NCBI GenBank assembly: GCA_031254335.1
Contig: JAIRUP010000012.1
Coordinates: 43,532-107,531 of the forward strand
Origin: Rickettsiales bacterium
Lineage (GTDB): Bacteria > Pseudomonadota > Alphaproteobacteria > Rs-D84
Length of the DNA: 64,000 bases
Direction: 5' to 3'
Under the pieces are notes generated by a model. It was not told the DNA's origin, did no database searches, and saw only the letters and a program-made list of their open reading frames with translations. Every line of letters starts with the position of its first letter. The stretch's first letter is position 1. The position numbers were made by a program, and so were the translations under genes. Of this stretch, positions 43,677-53,146 are shown piece after piece.

Positions 43677-44990
43677 ATGTTGAAAAAGATATTGATGGGC
43701 GTTTTGGTTGTGTTTATGGCGACTGCCTGCGACGCCGCGCCCAAAAAGGACGAAGAAAAGAAGGTTCAGCATTTGACGGACGAGCAGATATACGAGCAGC
43801 TTAAAAAATTCTCGGAAGTCTTTCAGATAATGCGCGAGGCTTATGTCGATGAGGTGGACGAGAAAAAGGCGTTGGAAGCCGCCATCGGCGGCATGCTGTC
43901 CAGCCTTGACCCGCATTCCTCGTTCCTTGCGGCGGAAGAATTGAAGGAATTCTCGGACAAGGCCAAGGGCGAATTCGGCGGCCTTGGCATACAAATCACA
44001 TCGGACAAGGGCGCAATCCGCGTAATCTCGCCGATTGACGGGACGCCCGCGGACAAGGCCGGAATCAAGGCCGGCGATTTCATAACGCACATCGACGGCG
44101 AGCAGGTCGGCGGCATGACCCTTACCGAGGCGGTAAAGCGCATGAAGGGCAGGCCGGGGACCAAAGTTAAACTCACGGTTATCCAATCCAAAGGCGCGCC
44201 CAAAACCATCGAGCTTACGCGCGCGATAATAAAAGTCGAGAGCGTCCGCGCGGAAATGAGGGACGGCGTGGCCTATATCCGCATATCCGACTTCGGCTCG
44301 AAGACGGTGAAGGAATTGGAGGCCGCGGTGGACAAGATGAACAAGGCGAAGCCGGTCGGCTTCGTGCTTGATGTTCGGAACAACCCCGGCGGCTATCTGA
44401 ACGCGGCGATTAAGGTTTCCGACACATTCCTGGACGGCGGCGAAATCGTGTCCACCCGCGGACGCGCGAAGGACGACATCGACAGGACATTCGCGAAATC
44501 GGGCGACCGAATCAAGGGGCTTCCGATGGTGGTTCTGATAAACCACGGTTCGGCTTCCGCTTCGGAAATCGTGGCGGGCGCGCTTCAAGACAACAACCGC
44601 GCGATAGTGATGGGGACGAAGTCTTTCGGCAAGGGCAGCGTGCAGCAGCAAATGCCTCTTGGCGACGGCACGGCCATCCACCTGACGATTGCGCGCTATT
44701 ATACCCCGTCGGGTCGCTCCATCCAGGCCAAGGGCATAGAGCCCGATGTCGAGGTCTTGCAGTCCCGCGTCGAAGTCTTGGAATCCAAGCGCGATATATT
44801 CTCGGAAGCCACATTGAAGGGCGCGCTGGACAAGCCGATTTCGGAAGACAGGGAGGAAGAGCTTGAAAAAATCAAGCTGGGCGAAAAGAACGACTATCAG
44901 CTGACCCGCGCTTTGGACATGGTCCGCGCGATGGCGAAGCTTCCGGCGAAAAAAGAAGACAAGAAAGAAGAAAAGAAAAAGGACAAATAA
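43677..44990 (+). CDS. ctpA: C-terminal processing protease (S41)
   Basis: Periplasmic serine protease. N-terminal signal (MATAC near residue 18; weak lipobox). A helical pro-segment, a PDZ domain (residues ~95-175), then the catalytic core with the NHGSASASEIVAGAL serine and GTKSFGKGSVQ lysine. 437 aa, Lys/Glu-rich tail. Two bases after envC; nifJ starts directly at its stop. Confidence 0.95.
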   Translation: MLKKILMGVLVVFMATACDAAPKKDEEKKVQHLTDEQIYEQLKKFSEVFQIMREAYVDEVDEKKALEAAIGGMLSSLDPHSSFLAAEELKEFSDKAKGEFGGLGIQITSDKGAIRVISPIDGTPADKAGIKAGDFITHIDGEQVGGMTLTEAVKRMKGRPGTKVKLTVIQSKGAPKTIELTRAIIKVESVRAEMRDGVAYIRISDFGSKTVKELEAAVDKMNKAKPVGFVLDVRNNPGGYLNAAIKVSDTFLDGGEIVSTRGRAKDDIDRTFAKSGDRIKGLPMVVLINHGSASASEIVAGALQDNNRAIVMGTKSFGKGSVQQQMPLGDGTAIHLTIARYYTPSGRSIQAKGIEPDVEVLQSRVEVLESKRDIFSEATLKGALDKPISEDREEELEKIKLGEKNDYQLTRALDMVRAMAKLPAKKEDKKEEKKKDK

Positions 44991-47900
44991 ATGACCAAAA
45001 TAATAGCCGACGGAAATTACGCGGCGTCCGACATAGCCTACCGCTGCTCTGAATTCGCGGCGATATACCCGATTACGCCAAGCAGCACCATGGGCGAGCT
45101 TGTGGACGAATGGTCGGTCAAGCACAGGAAAAACCTTTGGGGCGACATCGTAAGCGTCGTCGAAATGCAAAGCGAAGGCGGCGCCGCGGGCGCGCTGCAC
45201 GGCGCGCTGCAAATGGGCTTGAAGTGCAGCACATACACCGCGTCCCAGGGACTTTTGCTTATGATTCCGAACATGTATAAGATTGCCGGCGAGCAAACCC
45301 CGTTCGTCATGCATGTCGCCGCGCGCGCGCTGGCGACCCATGCGCTTTCGATTTTCGGCGACCATTCCGATGTGATGTCGGTGCGGCATACGGGCTTCGC
45401 CATGCTGTGCGCGGCGAATGTCCAGGAAGCCCACGATATGGCGGCGGCGGCTCATTCGGCGACATTTTCGTCGCGCGTCCCGTTCCTGCATTTCTTCGAC
45501 GGGTTTCGGACAAGCCACGAGGAATCGCGCCTTGATTTGATGACCGACGAACAGCTGCTTTCCATATTGCCCGAAGCGGATATGGCCGCCGCGCGCGAAC
45601 GCGGAATGTCGCCCGACCGCCCGACCGTCCGCGGCACCGCGCAGAACCCGGATGTCTATTTCCAAGGGCGCGAGGCCGCGAACGGGCTTTACGACGCGGT
45701 CCCCGGAATCGTGTCGGATGCGTTCAAGAAAATCAAAGCCGCGACGGGCAGAGAATACAATCTTGTTGAATTCGCGGGCGATAAGAATGCCGAGAATATA
45801 ATTGTGGCAATGGGTTCCGGGACGGAAACTATCGCCGAAAGTTTGGAGCATTTGCCCAAAGGCGTCGCGCTTATGAAGATTCGGCTCTATCGCCCGTTTC
45901 CGAAGGAAGCGTTTTTGGCCGCGCTGCCAAAGACGGCGAAGCGCATGGCGGTCCTTGACCGCACCAAGGAATCCGGCAGCCCGGGCGAGCCGCTGTATCA
46001 GGATATAATGTCCGTCGTCCCGCGAAACATCGAGGTGTTCGGCGGCCGCTATGGACTTGGGTCCAAAGAATTCAAGCCGCGCGATGTGAAGGCGATTGTC
46101 GAAAATCTTATGCGCGGAACTCTTAAACATAATTTCACGGTCGGGATAAAGGACGACCTTACCAAGCTGTCCTTGGACACAGACGCGGCGTTCGCCATAG
46201 ACGGCGGATACAAATCCGCGCTGCTTTACGGCATCGGCTCGGACGGGACTGTCGGCGCGGTGAAGAACATCGTTAAAATCGTGGGCGACAATTCGGACCT
46301 TTGGCCGCAAAGCTATGCGGTCTATGATTCCAAGAAATCGGGCGGCCTGACGGCGTCGCACCTGCGCTTTTCTGGTTCGCCCATAAGGTCGCAGTATCTG
46401 GTCGAGCAGGCCGATTTCATCGCGGTGTCGAATTTCATGCTCACGCAGAGATTCGATGTCTTCGCGGGCTTGAAGCCCGGCGGAACGGTTATGATTAATA
46501 CAAGTCTTGCCCCGGACGCGGCCTTCGCCGGCCTGCCCAAGGACGCGCAGGAACATCTGTTGCGGCTGCGCGCGAAGGTGTATTTTTTGGACGCGAACAA
46601 AGGCGCGGCCGAGCTTGGCCTTGGGCGGCGCATAAACACTTTCATCCTTGTGAACTTCTTTAACCTGACCAAGGTAATCGACCCGAAAATCGCGGCCGAT
46701 TCGGCCAAGGCGGCGATAGAGGCGACATATCGCAAGAAAGGCGACGCGGTCGTCCGAATGAACTTGGACGCCATTGACCGCGCGGCGGAATTTTTGCATG
46801 AATATAAAATGCCGAGTTCGCCGTCGAATTTCGCGCCGGACTGGATTCCGGCGATGACCAAGGACGCTCCGTTCGAGGTCGCGGGAGTCTTGGGCGAAAT
46901 CGCGTCCGGCAGGGGCGACGCGCTTCCGACATCGGCCTTTGCGCCGGGAAAACTGTTCGGCTGCGGCGAATTCCCGACCGGGACGGCCAAATATGAAAAA
47001 AGAAACATATCCGACATCGCGCCGAAATGGCTGGATGACAAGTGCATACAGTGCGGCAAATGCGCGGTGATGTGCCCGCATTCGGTTGTTCGGTTAAGCG
47101 CGGCCGAAAAATTTCCCGAGGGAATCCGCAGCGTCCCGATGAAGACGCCGGAGCTTGGCAAGGATTTGCGCTTCGCGCTGACGGTGTCGCCGCTTGATTG
47201 CACGGGCTGCGAGATTTGCGTCCGCGTCTGCCCGACCAAGGCCCTTGAAATGAAGCCGGTTGATTTGGCGGACCAGGCCGCTTTCGACGCGGCGGTGAAA
47301 CTGCCCGCTTTTGACAGGTCGAAATTGAATCTGAATGTGCCGAAGCATTTGGGTCTTTGCGAGAATTTGTTCGAGTTCCCGGGCGCGTGCGGCGGCTGCG
47401 GCGAAACGCCTTATATAAGAATGCTCGCGCAGCTGTTCGGCGACAGGATGGTCGTGGCGAACGCGACCGGCTGCTCGTCCATATACGGCGCGAACCTGCC
47501 GACGACGCCCTATGCCAGGAACGCGGCGGGCCGCGGCCCGGCATGGTCGAATTCGCTGTTCGAGGACAATGCGGAATACGGCCTGGGCATGAGGCTGGCT
47601 TTGGACCAGAAAAAGGAAATGCTGAAAACCGCGCTGTTTAAGCGCGGCCTGCCGGATGTCGAAAAGATGATGAATGAAACCGACATCGCCAAACAGCGCG
47701 GGTATGAGGCCGAATTGAAAAAAATCGCGCCGGATTTGGCGGACGCGGTCGTGGACAAGTCGCTTTGGATAATCGGCGGCGACGGCTGGGCTTACGACAT
47801 CGATTACGGCGGCTTGGACCATGTCCTTCACAGCGGGAAAAATGTGAATGTGCTGGTGCTTGATACCGAAGGCTATTCCAACACGGGCGGCCAGCAGTCC

Positions 47901-48437
47901 AAGGCGACGCCGTTCGGCGCGTCCATGAAATTCGCGGTCGGCGGCAAGGCTTTGGGCAAAAAGGATTTGGGCATGATTGCGATGATGAGCGGGGCCTATG
48001 TCGCGCAAATCGCGCTTGGCGCGGACCAGGCGCAGGCCATCCGCGCTATTAGGGAGGCCGAGGCTTATCCCGGCCCGTCGCTGATTCTCGCGTATTCGCA
48101 CTGCATATCGCACGGCATGAACAATATGGCCGAAGGTCCGGCGCACCAAAAAATGCTTGTGCAAACGGGCGCATGGCCGCTTTACCGGTTCAACCCTATG
48201 CTGATAGAGCAAGGGAAAAATCCGTTCGTGCTGGACGCGGGCGGCTCGGCGGAAATTCCGCTTGAAAAGTTTTTGGCGACCGAGAACAGGTTCGGCATGG
48301 CCCGCGCCTATAACGGCCCTAGGTTCGACAAGATTGTGGAGAAAGCGGAAAGCGATAACGAATATCGCCGCGAATTGAAGAAGCATATCGCGGAATTCGC
48401 GCTCGTCCGCAACTCTCCCAAAGCGAATGAAGGATGA
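44991..48437 (+). CDS. nifJ: pyruvate:ferredoxin (flavodoxin) oxidoreductase
   Basis: Single-chain enzyme converting pyruvate and CoA to acetyl-CoA and CO2 with reduced ferredoxin; oxygen-sensitive. Domains in order: pyruvate-binding (N-terminal YPITPSSTMGEL), gamma domain (about 420-600), a ferredoxin-type segment with CIQCGKCAVMCP and CTGCEICVRVCP (about 685-750), and the TPP domain with CGGCGE, GGDGWAYDIDYGGLDH and SNTGGQQSKAT. 1148 aa, typical. The ATG follows the ctpA stop directly, so translation is probably coupled. Indicates anaerobic or microaerobic life. Confidence 0.96.
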   Translation: MTKIIADGNYAASDIAYRCSEFAAIYPITPSSTMGELVDEWSVKHRKNLWGDIVSVVEMQSEGGAAGALHGALQMGLKCSTYTASQGLLLMIPNMYKIAGEQTPFVMHVAARALATHALSIFGDHSDVMSVRHTGFAMLCAANVQEAHDMAAAAHSATFSSRVPFLHFFDGFRTSHEESRLDLMTDEQLLSILPEADMAAARERGMSPDRPTVRGTAQNPDVYFQGREAANGLYDAVPGIVSDAFKKIKAATGREYNLVEFAGDKNAENIIVAMGSGTETIAESLEHLPKGVALMKIRLYRPFPKEAFLAALPKTAKRMAVLDRTKESGSPGEPLYQDIMSVVPRNIEVFGGRYGLGSKEFKPRDVKAIVENLMRGTLKHNFTVGIKDDLTKLSLDTDAAFAIDGGYKSALLYGIGSDGTVGAVKNIVKIVGDNSDLWPQSYAVYDSKKSGGLTASHLRFSGSPIRSQYLVEQADFIAVSNFMLTQRFDVFAGLKPGGTVMINTSLAPDAAFAGLPKDAQEHLLRLRAKVYFLDANKGAAELGLGRRINTFILVNFFNLTKVIDPKIAADSAKAAIEATYRKKGDAVVRMNLDAIDRAAEFLHEYKMPSSPSNFAPDWIPAMTKDAPFEVAGVLGEIASGRGDALPTSAFAPGKLFGCGEFPTGTAKYEKRNISDIAPKWLDDKCIQCGKCAVMCPHSVVRLSAAEKFPEGIRSVPMKTPELGKDLRFALTVSPLDCTGCEICVRVCPTKALEMKPVDLADQAAFDAAVKLPAFDRSKLNLNVPKHLGLCENLFEFPGACGGCGETPYIRMLAQLFGDRMVVANATGCSSIYGANLPTTPYARNAAGRGPAWSNSLFEDNAEYGLGMRLALDQKKEMLKTALFKRGLPDVEKMMNETDIAKQRGYEAELKKIAPDLADAVVDKSLWIIGGDGWAYDIDYGGLDHVLHSGKNVNVLVLDTEGYSNTGGQQSKATPFGASMKFAVGGKALGKKDLGMIAMMSGAYVAQIALGADQAQAIRAIREAEAYPGPSLILAYSHCISHGMNNMAEGPAHQKMLVQTGAWPLYRFNPMLIEQGKNPFVLDAGGSAEIPLEKFLATENRFGMARAYNGPRFDKIVEKAESDNEYRRELKKHIAEFALVRNSPKANEG

Positions 48438-48438
48438 T

Positions 48439-48879
48439 ATGAGAAAACTACTTCTTCCTTCTTCCTTCTTCCTTCTTCCTTTTCTTTTGTTGTCCTGCAC
48501 GACTCAGACAAAGCACCGCGGATTCATATTCCCGGAAGACGCGGCGGAATTGCTGGCCAAATCCAAGACGCAGGCGGATGTGGAAAAGCATTTCGGAAGC
48601 CCAAGCACGACGACGCTTTACGGCGGCGCGTATTGGATATATTACAGCATGGACGAGAACTACCGCGGCCCGTTTCCCTTGAAGTATGACAACCGCCGCG
48701 CGATGATAATACAGCTGGACGACAACCGGCGCGTCGTGTTTGCGAAAATATACGAGGATGCGGACTTGCCGCCCGCGCCGCGCGTGTCAAGCAAGGAAAC
48801 GGAAGTCCCGGCGGCGATAGAGCTTAATATGTTCGAGGAATTAATCAAGAATGTGGGCCGCTTCAAGCCCGCCACCTAA
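48439..48879 (+). CDS. BamE/SmpA-like outer-membrane lipoprotein
   Basis: Start at MRKLLLPSSF with AAGGA upstream; a Met four codons earlier is weaker. Signal peptide is coded by four copies of CTTCTTC and ends in the lipobox LLLSC. The mature domain has the BamE pattern (SKTQADVEKHFGSPSTT, WIYYS). 146 aa. Likely part of the BAM complex or a relative. Confidence 0.7.
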   Translation: MRKLLLPSSFFLLPFLLLSCTTQTKHRGFIFPEDAAELLAKSKTQADVEKHFGSPSTTTLYGGAYWIYYSMDENYRGPFPLKYDNRRAMIIQLDDNRRVVFAKIYEDADLPPAPRVSSKETEVPAAIELNMFEELIKNVGRFKPAT

Positions 48880-48897
48880 AAAAGCATTCTTATATTG

Positions 48898-49323
48898 ATG
48901 GCGAAAGTGTTCACAATAGGTTTTTCGGGTAAGAAAGAAGGCGATTTTCTTGGCCTTTTGTCGGCGCATGAAGTCAAACGCGTGGTTGATATTAGGCTTT
49001 GGCGCGCTTCGCGTTTCGTCCCGTGGGCAAGCGGCGCGAATCTTGCCGCCGCCCTAGGCGAACGGTATGTATATATGCCGGAACTTGCGCCGACGAAAGA
49101 GCTGTTGTGCGATTATAAGGATGGCGCGGTTGGCTGGGTCGAATATGAAAAAATTTTTAACGGGCTTCTCGCCGAGCGCAAAACGGAAAAATTATTTTCA
49201 GCGGATGCCGTTGATGGCGTATGTTTTTTATGCTCTGAAAAGACTTCAGAGAAATGCCATCGCCGCCTGGTCGCGGAATATCTGGCGCGGCATTTCCCGG
49301 GCATTGAAATTACACACCTTTAA
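48898..49323 (+). CDS. DUF488 family protein
   Basis: N-terminal VFTIGFSGKKEG and VVDIRLWRASRF, then a late CFLCSEKTSEKCHRRLVAEYL with the DUF488 C-x-x-C and C-H-R motifs. 141 aa. Start ATG 48898; a TTG in frame lies three bases earlier. No good ribosome binding site is seen. Biochemical role of the family is unsettled. Confidence 0.85.
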   Translation: MAKVFTIGFSGKKEGDFLGLLSAHEVKRVVDIRLWRASRFVPWASGANLAAALGERYVYMPELAPTKELLCDYKDGAVGWVEYEKIFNGLLAERKTEKLFSADAVDGVCFLCSEKTSEKCHRRLVAEYLARHFPGIEITHL

Positions 49324-49392
49324 GCGGCAATAAAAAACTCAAAAAATATTAGTGGCGTCGCGTTTTTGATGAATAATCGTTCAATATCAAGG

Positions 49393-49440
49393 AAAATAGG
49401 TCGCCGTCTAGCCTTGGTCGCCGCTGCGGCGACCTGTTTT
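49393..49440. terminator. terminator-like hairpin with two competing 5' arms
   Basis: The 3' arm CGGCGACCTGTTTT (49427-49440) can pair with AAAATAGGTCGCCG (49393-49406) or with GGTCGCCGC (49416-49424). T-rich ends on both sides fit a bidirectional terminator between the convergent DUF488 and outer-membrane genes. Confidence 0.5.
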
Positions 49441-49505
49441 CCGAAGATAGTGGACGATTAGGCGCAAAAACGAAATACGCCCCTTATATTTTTTGTCATT
49501 ATTGA

Positions 49506-50654
49506 TTAGAACTGGACGCGCAGGCGCACACCGACATCGATGGAGGATAGGTTTCCGGATTCTTTATAATCGGTGAAATGGAACACGCTGGAATAATCGG
49601 CTTCGATTTCGCCGCCGTATCCGTCCGTCAGCCATTCGGTTTGCGAAACTACGACGCTTCCCGACGACGACACCGTGCCCATGTTCATGTATCGGACGAA
49701 GAAATCGACGCGCATGCCGCTTTCCATGGTGGATGTAAGGCCGCCTTCAATCATATAGGCCAGCTGTTCCGTGGTTCCGCCCGAATGATATGCGTATATG
49801 TCCGAAACGCCCGACAAAATGCCCGGACCGGTGTTCAGGTCTTCCAATTCATAGTAATATTCCGGGTCGTAGATGATGTAATCGCTGATGGTGTTCACGG
49901 CGATTCCAAGGCCGATTCCGACATAGGGGCGAAGCGCGCCGCCGACCAAGTTGCCCATATAGCTGTCTATATTGTAATAGACATTCAGCATTGTTATATT
50001 GCTTGTTATCGCGCCGTCGTATGTTTGAAGGTCCATGAAATTGCCGCTTTGGTCCGGCGCACGCGCGATGGACGGATAATTGAATCCGCTGTATCTTGTG
50101 TATGAAAAATCTACGCGCACATCGGTGTTAAGCGCGGCTCCGACGGAAATTTGCAGCGGAAGGACGGAGCCGTCCATCTCGAACGAGCCGGCTTGGCCGG
50201 AACCCGGGACGAACCAGTCGTTGTATTCCGATTTGATTCCGCCGTATGCCATATAGGTATAGGCCAGCGAAAGTCCGATATAAAGGCCGCTTTCCGCCAG
50301 TCTGTCGAATTGATGGGGTTGTAAATACTGCCGCCCGGCCACATTCGCGCCCTGGCTGCCGACGGTCGGCAGGGGGCCGGTTATGCGCGTGGGCTGCGCG
50401 GCCTGGGGCATCATGGCCACTTGTCCGGGATTCATGAATCGCTGGTTCATCTGCTGTTGCGGAAGCCATTGCTGTTGTTGCTGGGGCATGGCCGCGCGCT
50501 GCTGCATCATAGCCTGCTGTTGGGCGAAGGCAAGATTTTGGCTTTGGACGGTGTTCGGGTTTTGCTGCCAAGGCTGCTGCCATTGGGCTGCGCCCGCGGA
50601 CGATATGCCGGTCGCGGCGGTAATCGATAAAATGGCAAAACGCCTAAGATTCAT
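49506..50654 (-). CDS. outer-membrane beta-barrel protein with poly-Gln N-terminus, 382 aa
   Basis: Signal peptide ending near SAGA. A Gln/Met/Pro-rich region (residues ~23-100, with runs such as PQQQQQW) is followed by a barrel of eight or more strands (GLYIGLSLAYTYMAY; many aromatic girdle residues) ending RLRVQF. Shares promoter sequence and general design with the protein at 37510. Function unknown, surface-exposed. Confidence 0.72.
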   Translation of the reverse strand: MNLRRFAILSITAATGISSAGAAQWQQPWQQNPNTVQSQNLAFAQQQAMMQQRAAMPQQQQQWLPQQQMNQRFMNPGQVAMMPQAAQPTRITGPLPTVGSQGANVAGRQYLQPHQFDRLAESGLYIGLSLAYTYMAYGGIKSEYNDWFVPGSGQAGSFEMDGSVLPLQISVGAALNTDVRVDFSYTRYSGFNYPSIARAPDQSGNFMDLQTYDGAITSNITMLNVYYNIDSYMGNLVGGALRPYVGIGLGIAVNTISDYIIYDPEYYYELEDLNTGPGILSGVSDIYAYHSGGTTEQLAYMIEGGLTSTMESGMRVDFFVRYMNMGTVSSSGSVVVSQTEWLTDGYGGEIEADYSSVFHFTDYKESGNLSSIDVGVRLRVQF

Positions 50655-50681
50655 GCGGTTTTCCTAGATTCTCTAAGGAAC

Positions 50682-50702
50682 ATTATACCACAAATCAGGG
50701 GG
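50682..50702 (-). promoter_or_regulatory. promoter block shared with 37450
   Basis: On the minus strand: CCCCC-TG-ATTTGTGGTATAATG. TATAAT is the -10. It matches the phase-variable promoter at 37457-37478 except for the C-run length and a TG. A third copy lies at 63285. Confidence 0.55.
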
Positions 50703-50713
50703 TAAAAAAAGAC

Positions 50714-51382
50714 TTAAATCAAAAGGAGTTTCGCAAGGCCGAGGGCGGCGGCTGTCTCCGCGCGCAGGATGGTCGGCCCAAGGCTGATGCCACGCGCGCC
50801 TGATTTTTCAAGCATGGCGAATTCTTCCGGCGCGAACCCGCCCTCCGGCCCAATCAAAAGGATAAACTCCCCCCGTGCGGGGGAGTCGAAAATCGCTTTG
50901 CGATTTTCGGTGGGGGGTCTCTCATCCCCGTAAAACAAATTCTCCGCGCCCGAAACGAACTCCGCGAACTTTTTCGCGGGCAAAAATTCCGGGATGGAAA
51001 TGCGTCCGCATTGTTCGCTTGCCTCGATTGCGATTTTGCGGAACCGCTGGAAATTCATTTTCGGAATATCGGTGAATTTGGAAATGACGGGCTGGAATTT
51101 GGCGACGCCGATTTGGGTCGCCATGGAAATCATTTCTTCCATGCGCGCGGGCTTGACGGGGCAGAATGCAAGGGTTGCGCCGTTCGCGGTGTCCGCGCGC
51201 CCGGTTTCGGAAATTATGGTGCCGGGCATTTCGGCCAGGAATTCCTTGCCGCCGCCGAACACGACGAACTTGTCGCCGGGTTTGAGGCGCATGACGCCGT
51301 TCAGATAGTGTTTTTGCGCGTCCGAAAGGGGCGCGTTGCTTCCGATTTTAAGTTCGCCGTCGATATGTATTCTTATCATCAT
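50714..51382 (-). CDS. rsmE: 16S rRNA m3U1498 methyltransferase
   Basis: SPOUT-fold methyltransferase with a C-terminal knot ([27 protein letters not shown]). N-terminal PUA-like domain RIHIDGEL. 222 aa. Start at one of two adjacent ATGs (51382 or 51379) after AGAGGA. Residues about 155-172 ([18 protein letters not shown]) are the translation of a 54-bp palindromic element, just before the SAM-binding knot. Confidence 0.92.
   Translation of the reverse strand: MMIRIHIDGELKIGSNAPLSDAQKHYLNGVMRLKPGDKFVVFGGGKEFLAEMPGTIISETGRADTANGATLAFCPVKPARMEEMISMATQIGVAKFQPVISKFTDIPKMNFQRFRKIAIEASEQCGRISIPEFLPAKKFAEFVSGAENLFYGDERPPTENRKAIFDSPARGEFILLIGPEGGFAPEEFAMLEKSGARGISLGPTILRAETAAALGLAKLLLI
50865..50918. 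repeat. family A palindromic element inside rsmE
   Basis: AACTCCCCCC-GTG-CGGGGGAGT, inner CGAAAATCGC-TTT-GCGATTTTCG, 3' arm GGTGGGGGGT. 54 bp (18 codons), read on the opposite strand to the polA and 207-aa copies. Confidence 0.85.
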
Positions 51383-51445
51383 AGTCCTCTTGACACATCC
51401 TGCCATATTTCTGATACTAATCAAGACGAAAGAAAGGATAAGGAA

Positions 51446-52702
51446 ATGGCGACTATAAAGGGCGTTTTCGCCCGGCAGATTTTGGATTCGCGCGGCAATC
51501 CGACGGTCCAGGCGGATGTGGTGCTTTCGGACGGAACGGTTGGGCGCGCGAACGCGCCAAGCGGCGCGTCCACCGGCGCGTCCGAGGCTTTGGAATTAAG
51601 GGACGCCGACTTGCGCGCGTTTTGGGGCAAGGGCGTCTTGAAGGCGGTCGGGAATGTTAACAAAAAAATCGCGCCGAAACTGGTTGGCAAGGACCCGGCG
51701 AAGCAGGCGGCGATTGACGATATTATGATTGCCTTGGACGGCACGGCGAACAAGGCGAAGCTGGGCGCGAACGCGGTTGTCGCGGTGTCGCTGGCTGCGG
51801 CGCGCGCGGCTGCGGCGGGCGGGAAACAGGAATTGTTCGCGTATCTGGGCACAGGCGCGGCGACGCGGCTTCCGCGTCCGATGGTGAACATTATAAACGG
51901 CGGCGCGCACGCGGACAACGGTCTGGACATACAAGAGTTTATGATAGTTCCGATGTCGGCGAAATCTTTCGCGCAGGCGATGAAAATCGGCTCCGAGGTT
52001 TTTCACGGGCTGAAAAAGATTCTGCGCGGAAAAAAACTTTCGACCAATGTCGGGGACGAGGGCGGGTTCGCGCCGAATATAAAGTCTTCCGCGGACGCGC
52101 TGAAATTGCTTGTGGAAGCCATAACTTTCGCGGGATACAAGCCGGGCAAGGATGTGGCGATTGCGCTTGACGCCGCCGCGACGGAATTTTATAAGAACGG
52201 AAAATACGAGTTCGAGGGCAAGAAATTGAACGCGGCGCAAATGATTGCGGTCTATGAAAAACTTGCGAAGGAATTCCCGATTGTGTCCATCGAAGACGGC
52301 CTGGCGGAAGAAGACTGGGCCGGCTGGACGGAAATGACGAAAAAAATGGGCGGAAAAATCCAGATTGTTGGCGACGACCTTTTCACGACGAATCCGGCGC
52401 GCCTTGAACGCGGAATCGAATCGCGCGCGGCGAACGCAATCCTTATAAAGCCGAATCAAATCGGAACCCTCACCGAAACCTTGGCGACAATCGAAATGGC
52501 GCAAAAGGCGGGTTTCGGCGTTGTCATCTCGCACCGAAGCGGCGAAACGGAAGACACCACCATCGCGGACTTGGCTGTGGGCTCAAACGCGGGGCAAATA
52601 AAAACGGGCGGCCTAAGCCGAACGGATAGGGTGGCCAAATACAACAGGTTGTTGCTGATAGAGGAAATCCTTGGCCCCCGCGCCAAATACGGAATCTCCT
52701 AG
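51446..52702 (+). CDS. eno: enolase
   Basis: Glycolytic enzyme interconverting 2-phosphoglycerate and phosphoenolpyruvate. Start at [20 protein letters not shown] with AAGGA upstream; the longer frame crosses rsmE. Signatures [40 protein letters not shown] and [10 protein letters not shown]. 418 aa, normal. Confidence 0.97.
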   Translation: MATIKGVFARQILDSRGNPTVQADVVLSDGTVGRANAPSGASTGASEALELRDADLRAFWGKGVLKAVGNVNKKIAPKLVGKDPAKQAAIDDIMIALDGTANKAKLGANAVVAVSLAAARAAAAGGKQELFAYLGTGAATRLPRPMVNIINGGAHADNGLDIQEFMIVPMSAKSFAQAMKIGSEVFHGLKKILRGKKLSTNVGDEGGFAPNIKSSADALKLLVEAITFAGYKPGKDVAIALDAAATEFYKNGKYEFEGKKLNAAQMIAVYEKLAKEFPIVSIEDGLAEEDWAGWTEMTKKMGGKIQIVGDDLFTTNPARLERGIESRAANAILIKPNQIGTLTETLATIEMAQKAGFGVVISHRSGETEDTTIADLAVGSNAGQIKTGGLSRTDRVAKYNRLLLIEEILGPRAKYGIS

Positions 52703-52780
52703 TCATTCCCGCGAAGGCTTGGCCCCCGCGAAGGCGGGGGTCGGATTGTTCCCAAACTGTCGCCGCAGGCGACTCAATAT
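52702..52780. repeat. composite palindrome after eno
   Basis: GTCATTCCCGCGAAGGC with a nested CCCCCGCGAAGGCGGGGG, then a spacer and GTCGCCGC-AG-GCGACTC. The same two-hairpin order occurs inside rsmD at 58801. Confidence 0.7.
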
Positions 52781-52844
52781 AAAAAAGACTTGCAATCTCC
52801 ACAAAACCCATTATAATAATTTTGTCAACAGGGATAAAATACGA

Positions 52845-53060
52845 ATGAATATCGACATCGCATACATTTTTTATCAAAGTGCGGCCATATTCGCGCTGAT
52901 TGCCGTGTCGTTTTTCCCGATATGGTTGGGAAAGCATAACGAAATCGGCGGCTATGATATGGCGCGTGTTATGTTCGGCGCGCTTGTTCTTGGATGGACG
53001 GTTTTCGGCTGGTTATACGCGCTCTACCTCTCCGGCCATGTGAAAAAGTCGGAAAAATAG
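52845..53060 (+). CDS. small membrane protein, superinfection-immunity-like
   Basis: 71 aa, two helices. The second (VLGWTVFGWLYALYL) matches the G-W-T-x-x-G-W pattern of the Imm superinfection-immunity domain, and the FFPIWLGKHN before it fits the first half. That family blocks phage DNA entry in some cases. GGGA precedes the ATG; TATAAT lies at about 52811. Function inferred from pattern only. Confidence 0.45.
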   Translation: MNIDIAYIFYQSAAIFALIAVSFFPIWLGKHNEIGGYDMARVMFGALVLGWTVFGWLYALYLSGHVKKSEK

Positions 53061-53146
53061 CCTATTCTCAGCATATATCCCTTGGATTTTCTTTTGATAA
53101 TCTGCCATTTTTCTGATAATATAATAAAAATATAAAGAGCCGCGCC

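Noticed and set aside
43500..47081. A 1193-codon open frame on the minus strand
   Set aside because: It is antisense to ctpA and nifJ, both certain; Arg/His-rich composition is what antisense of GC-rich coding gives.
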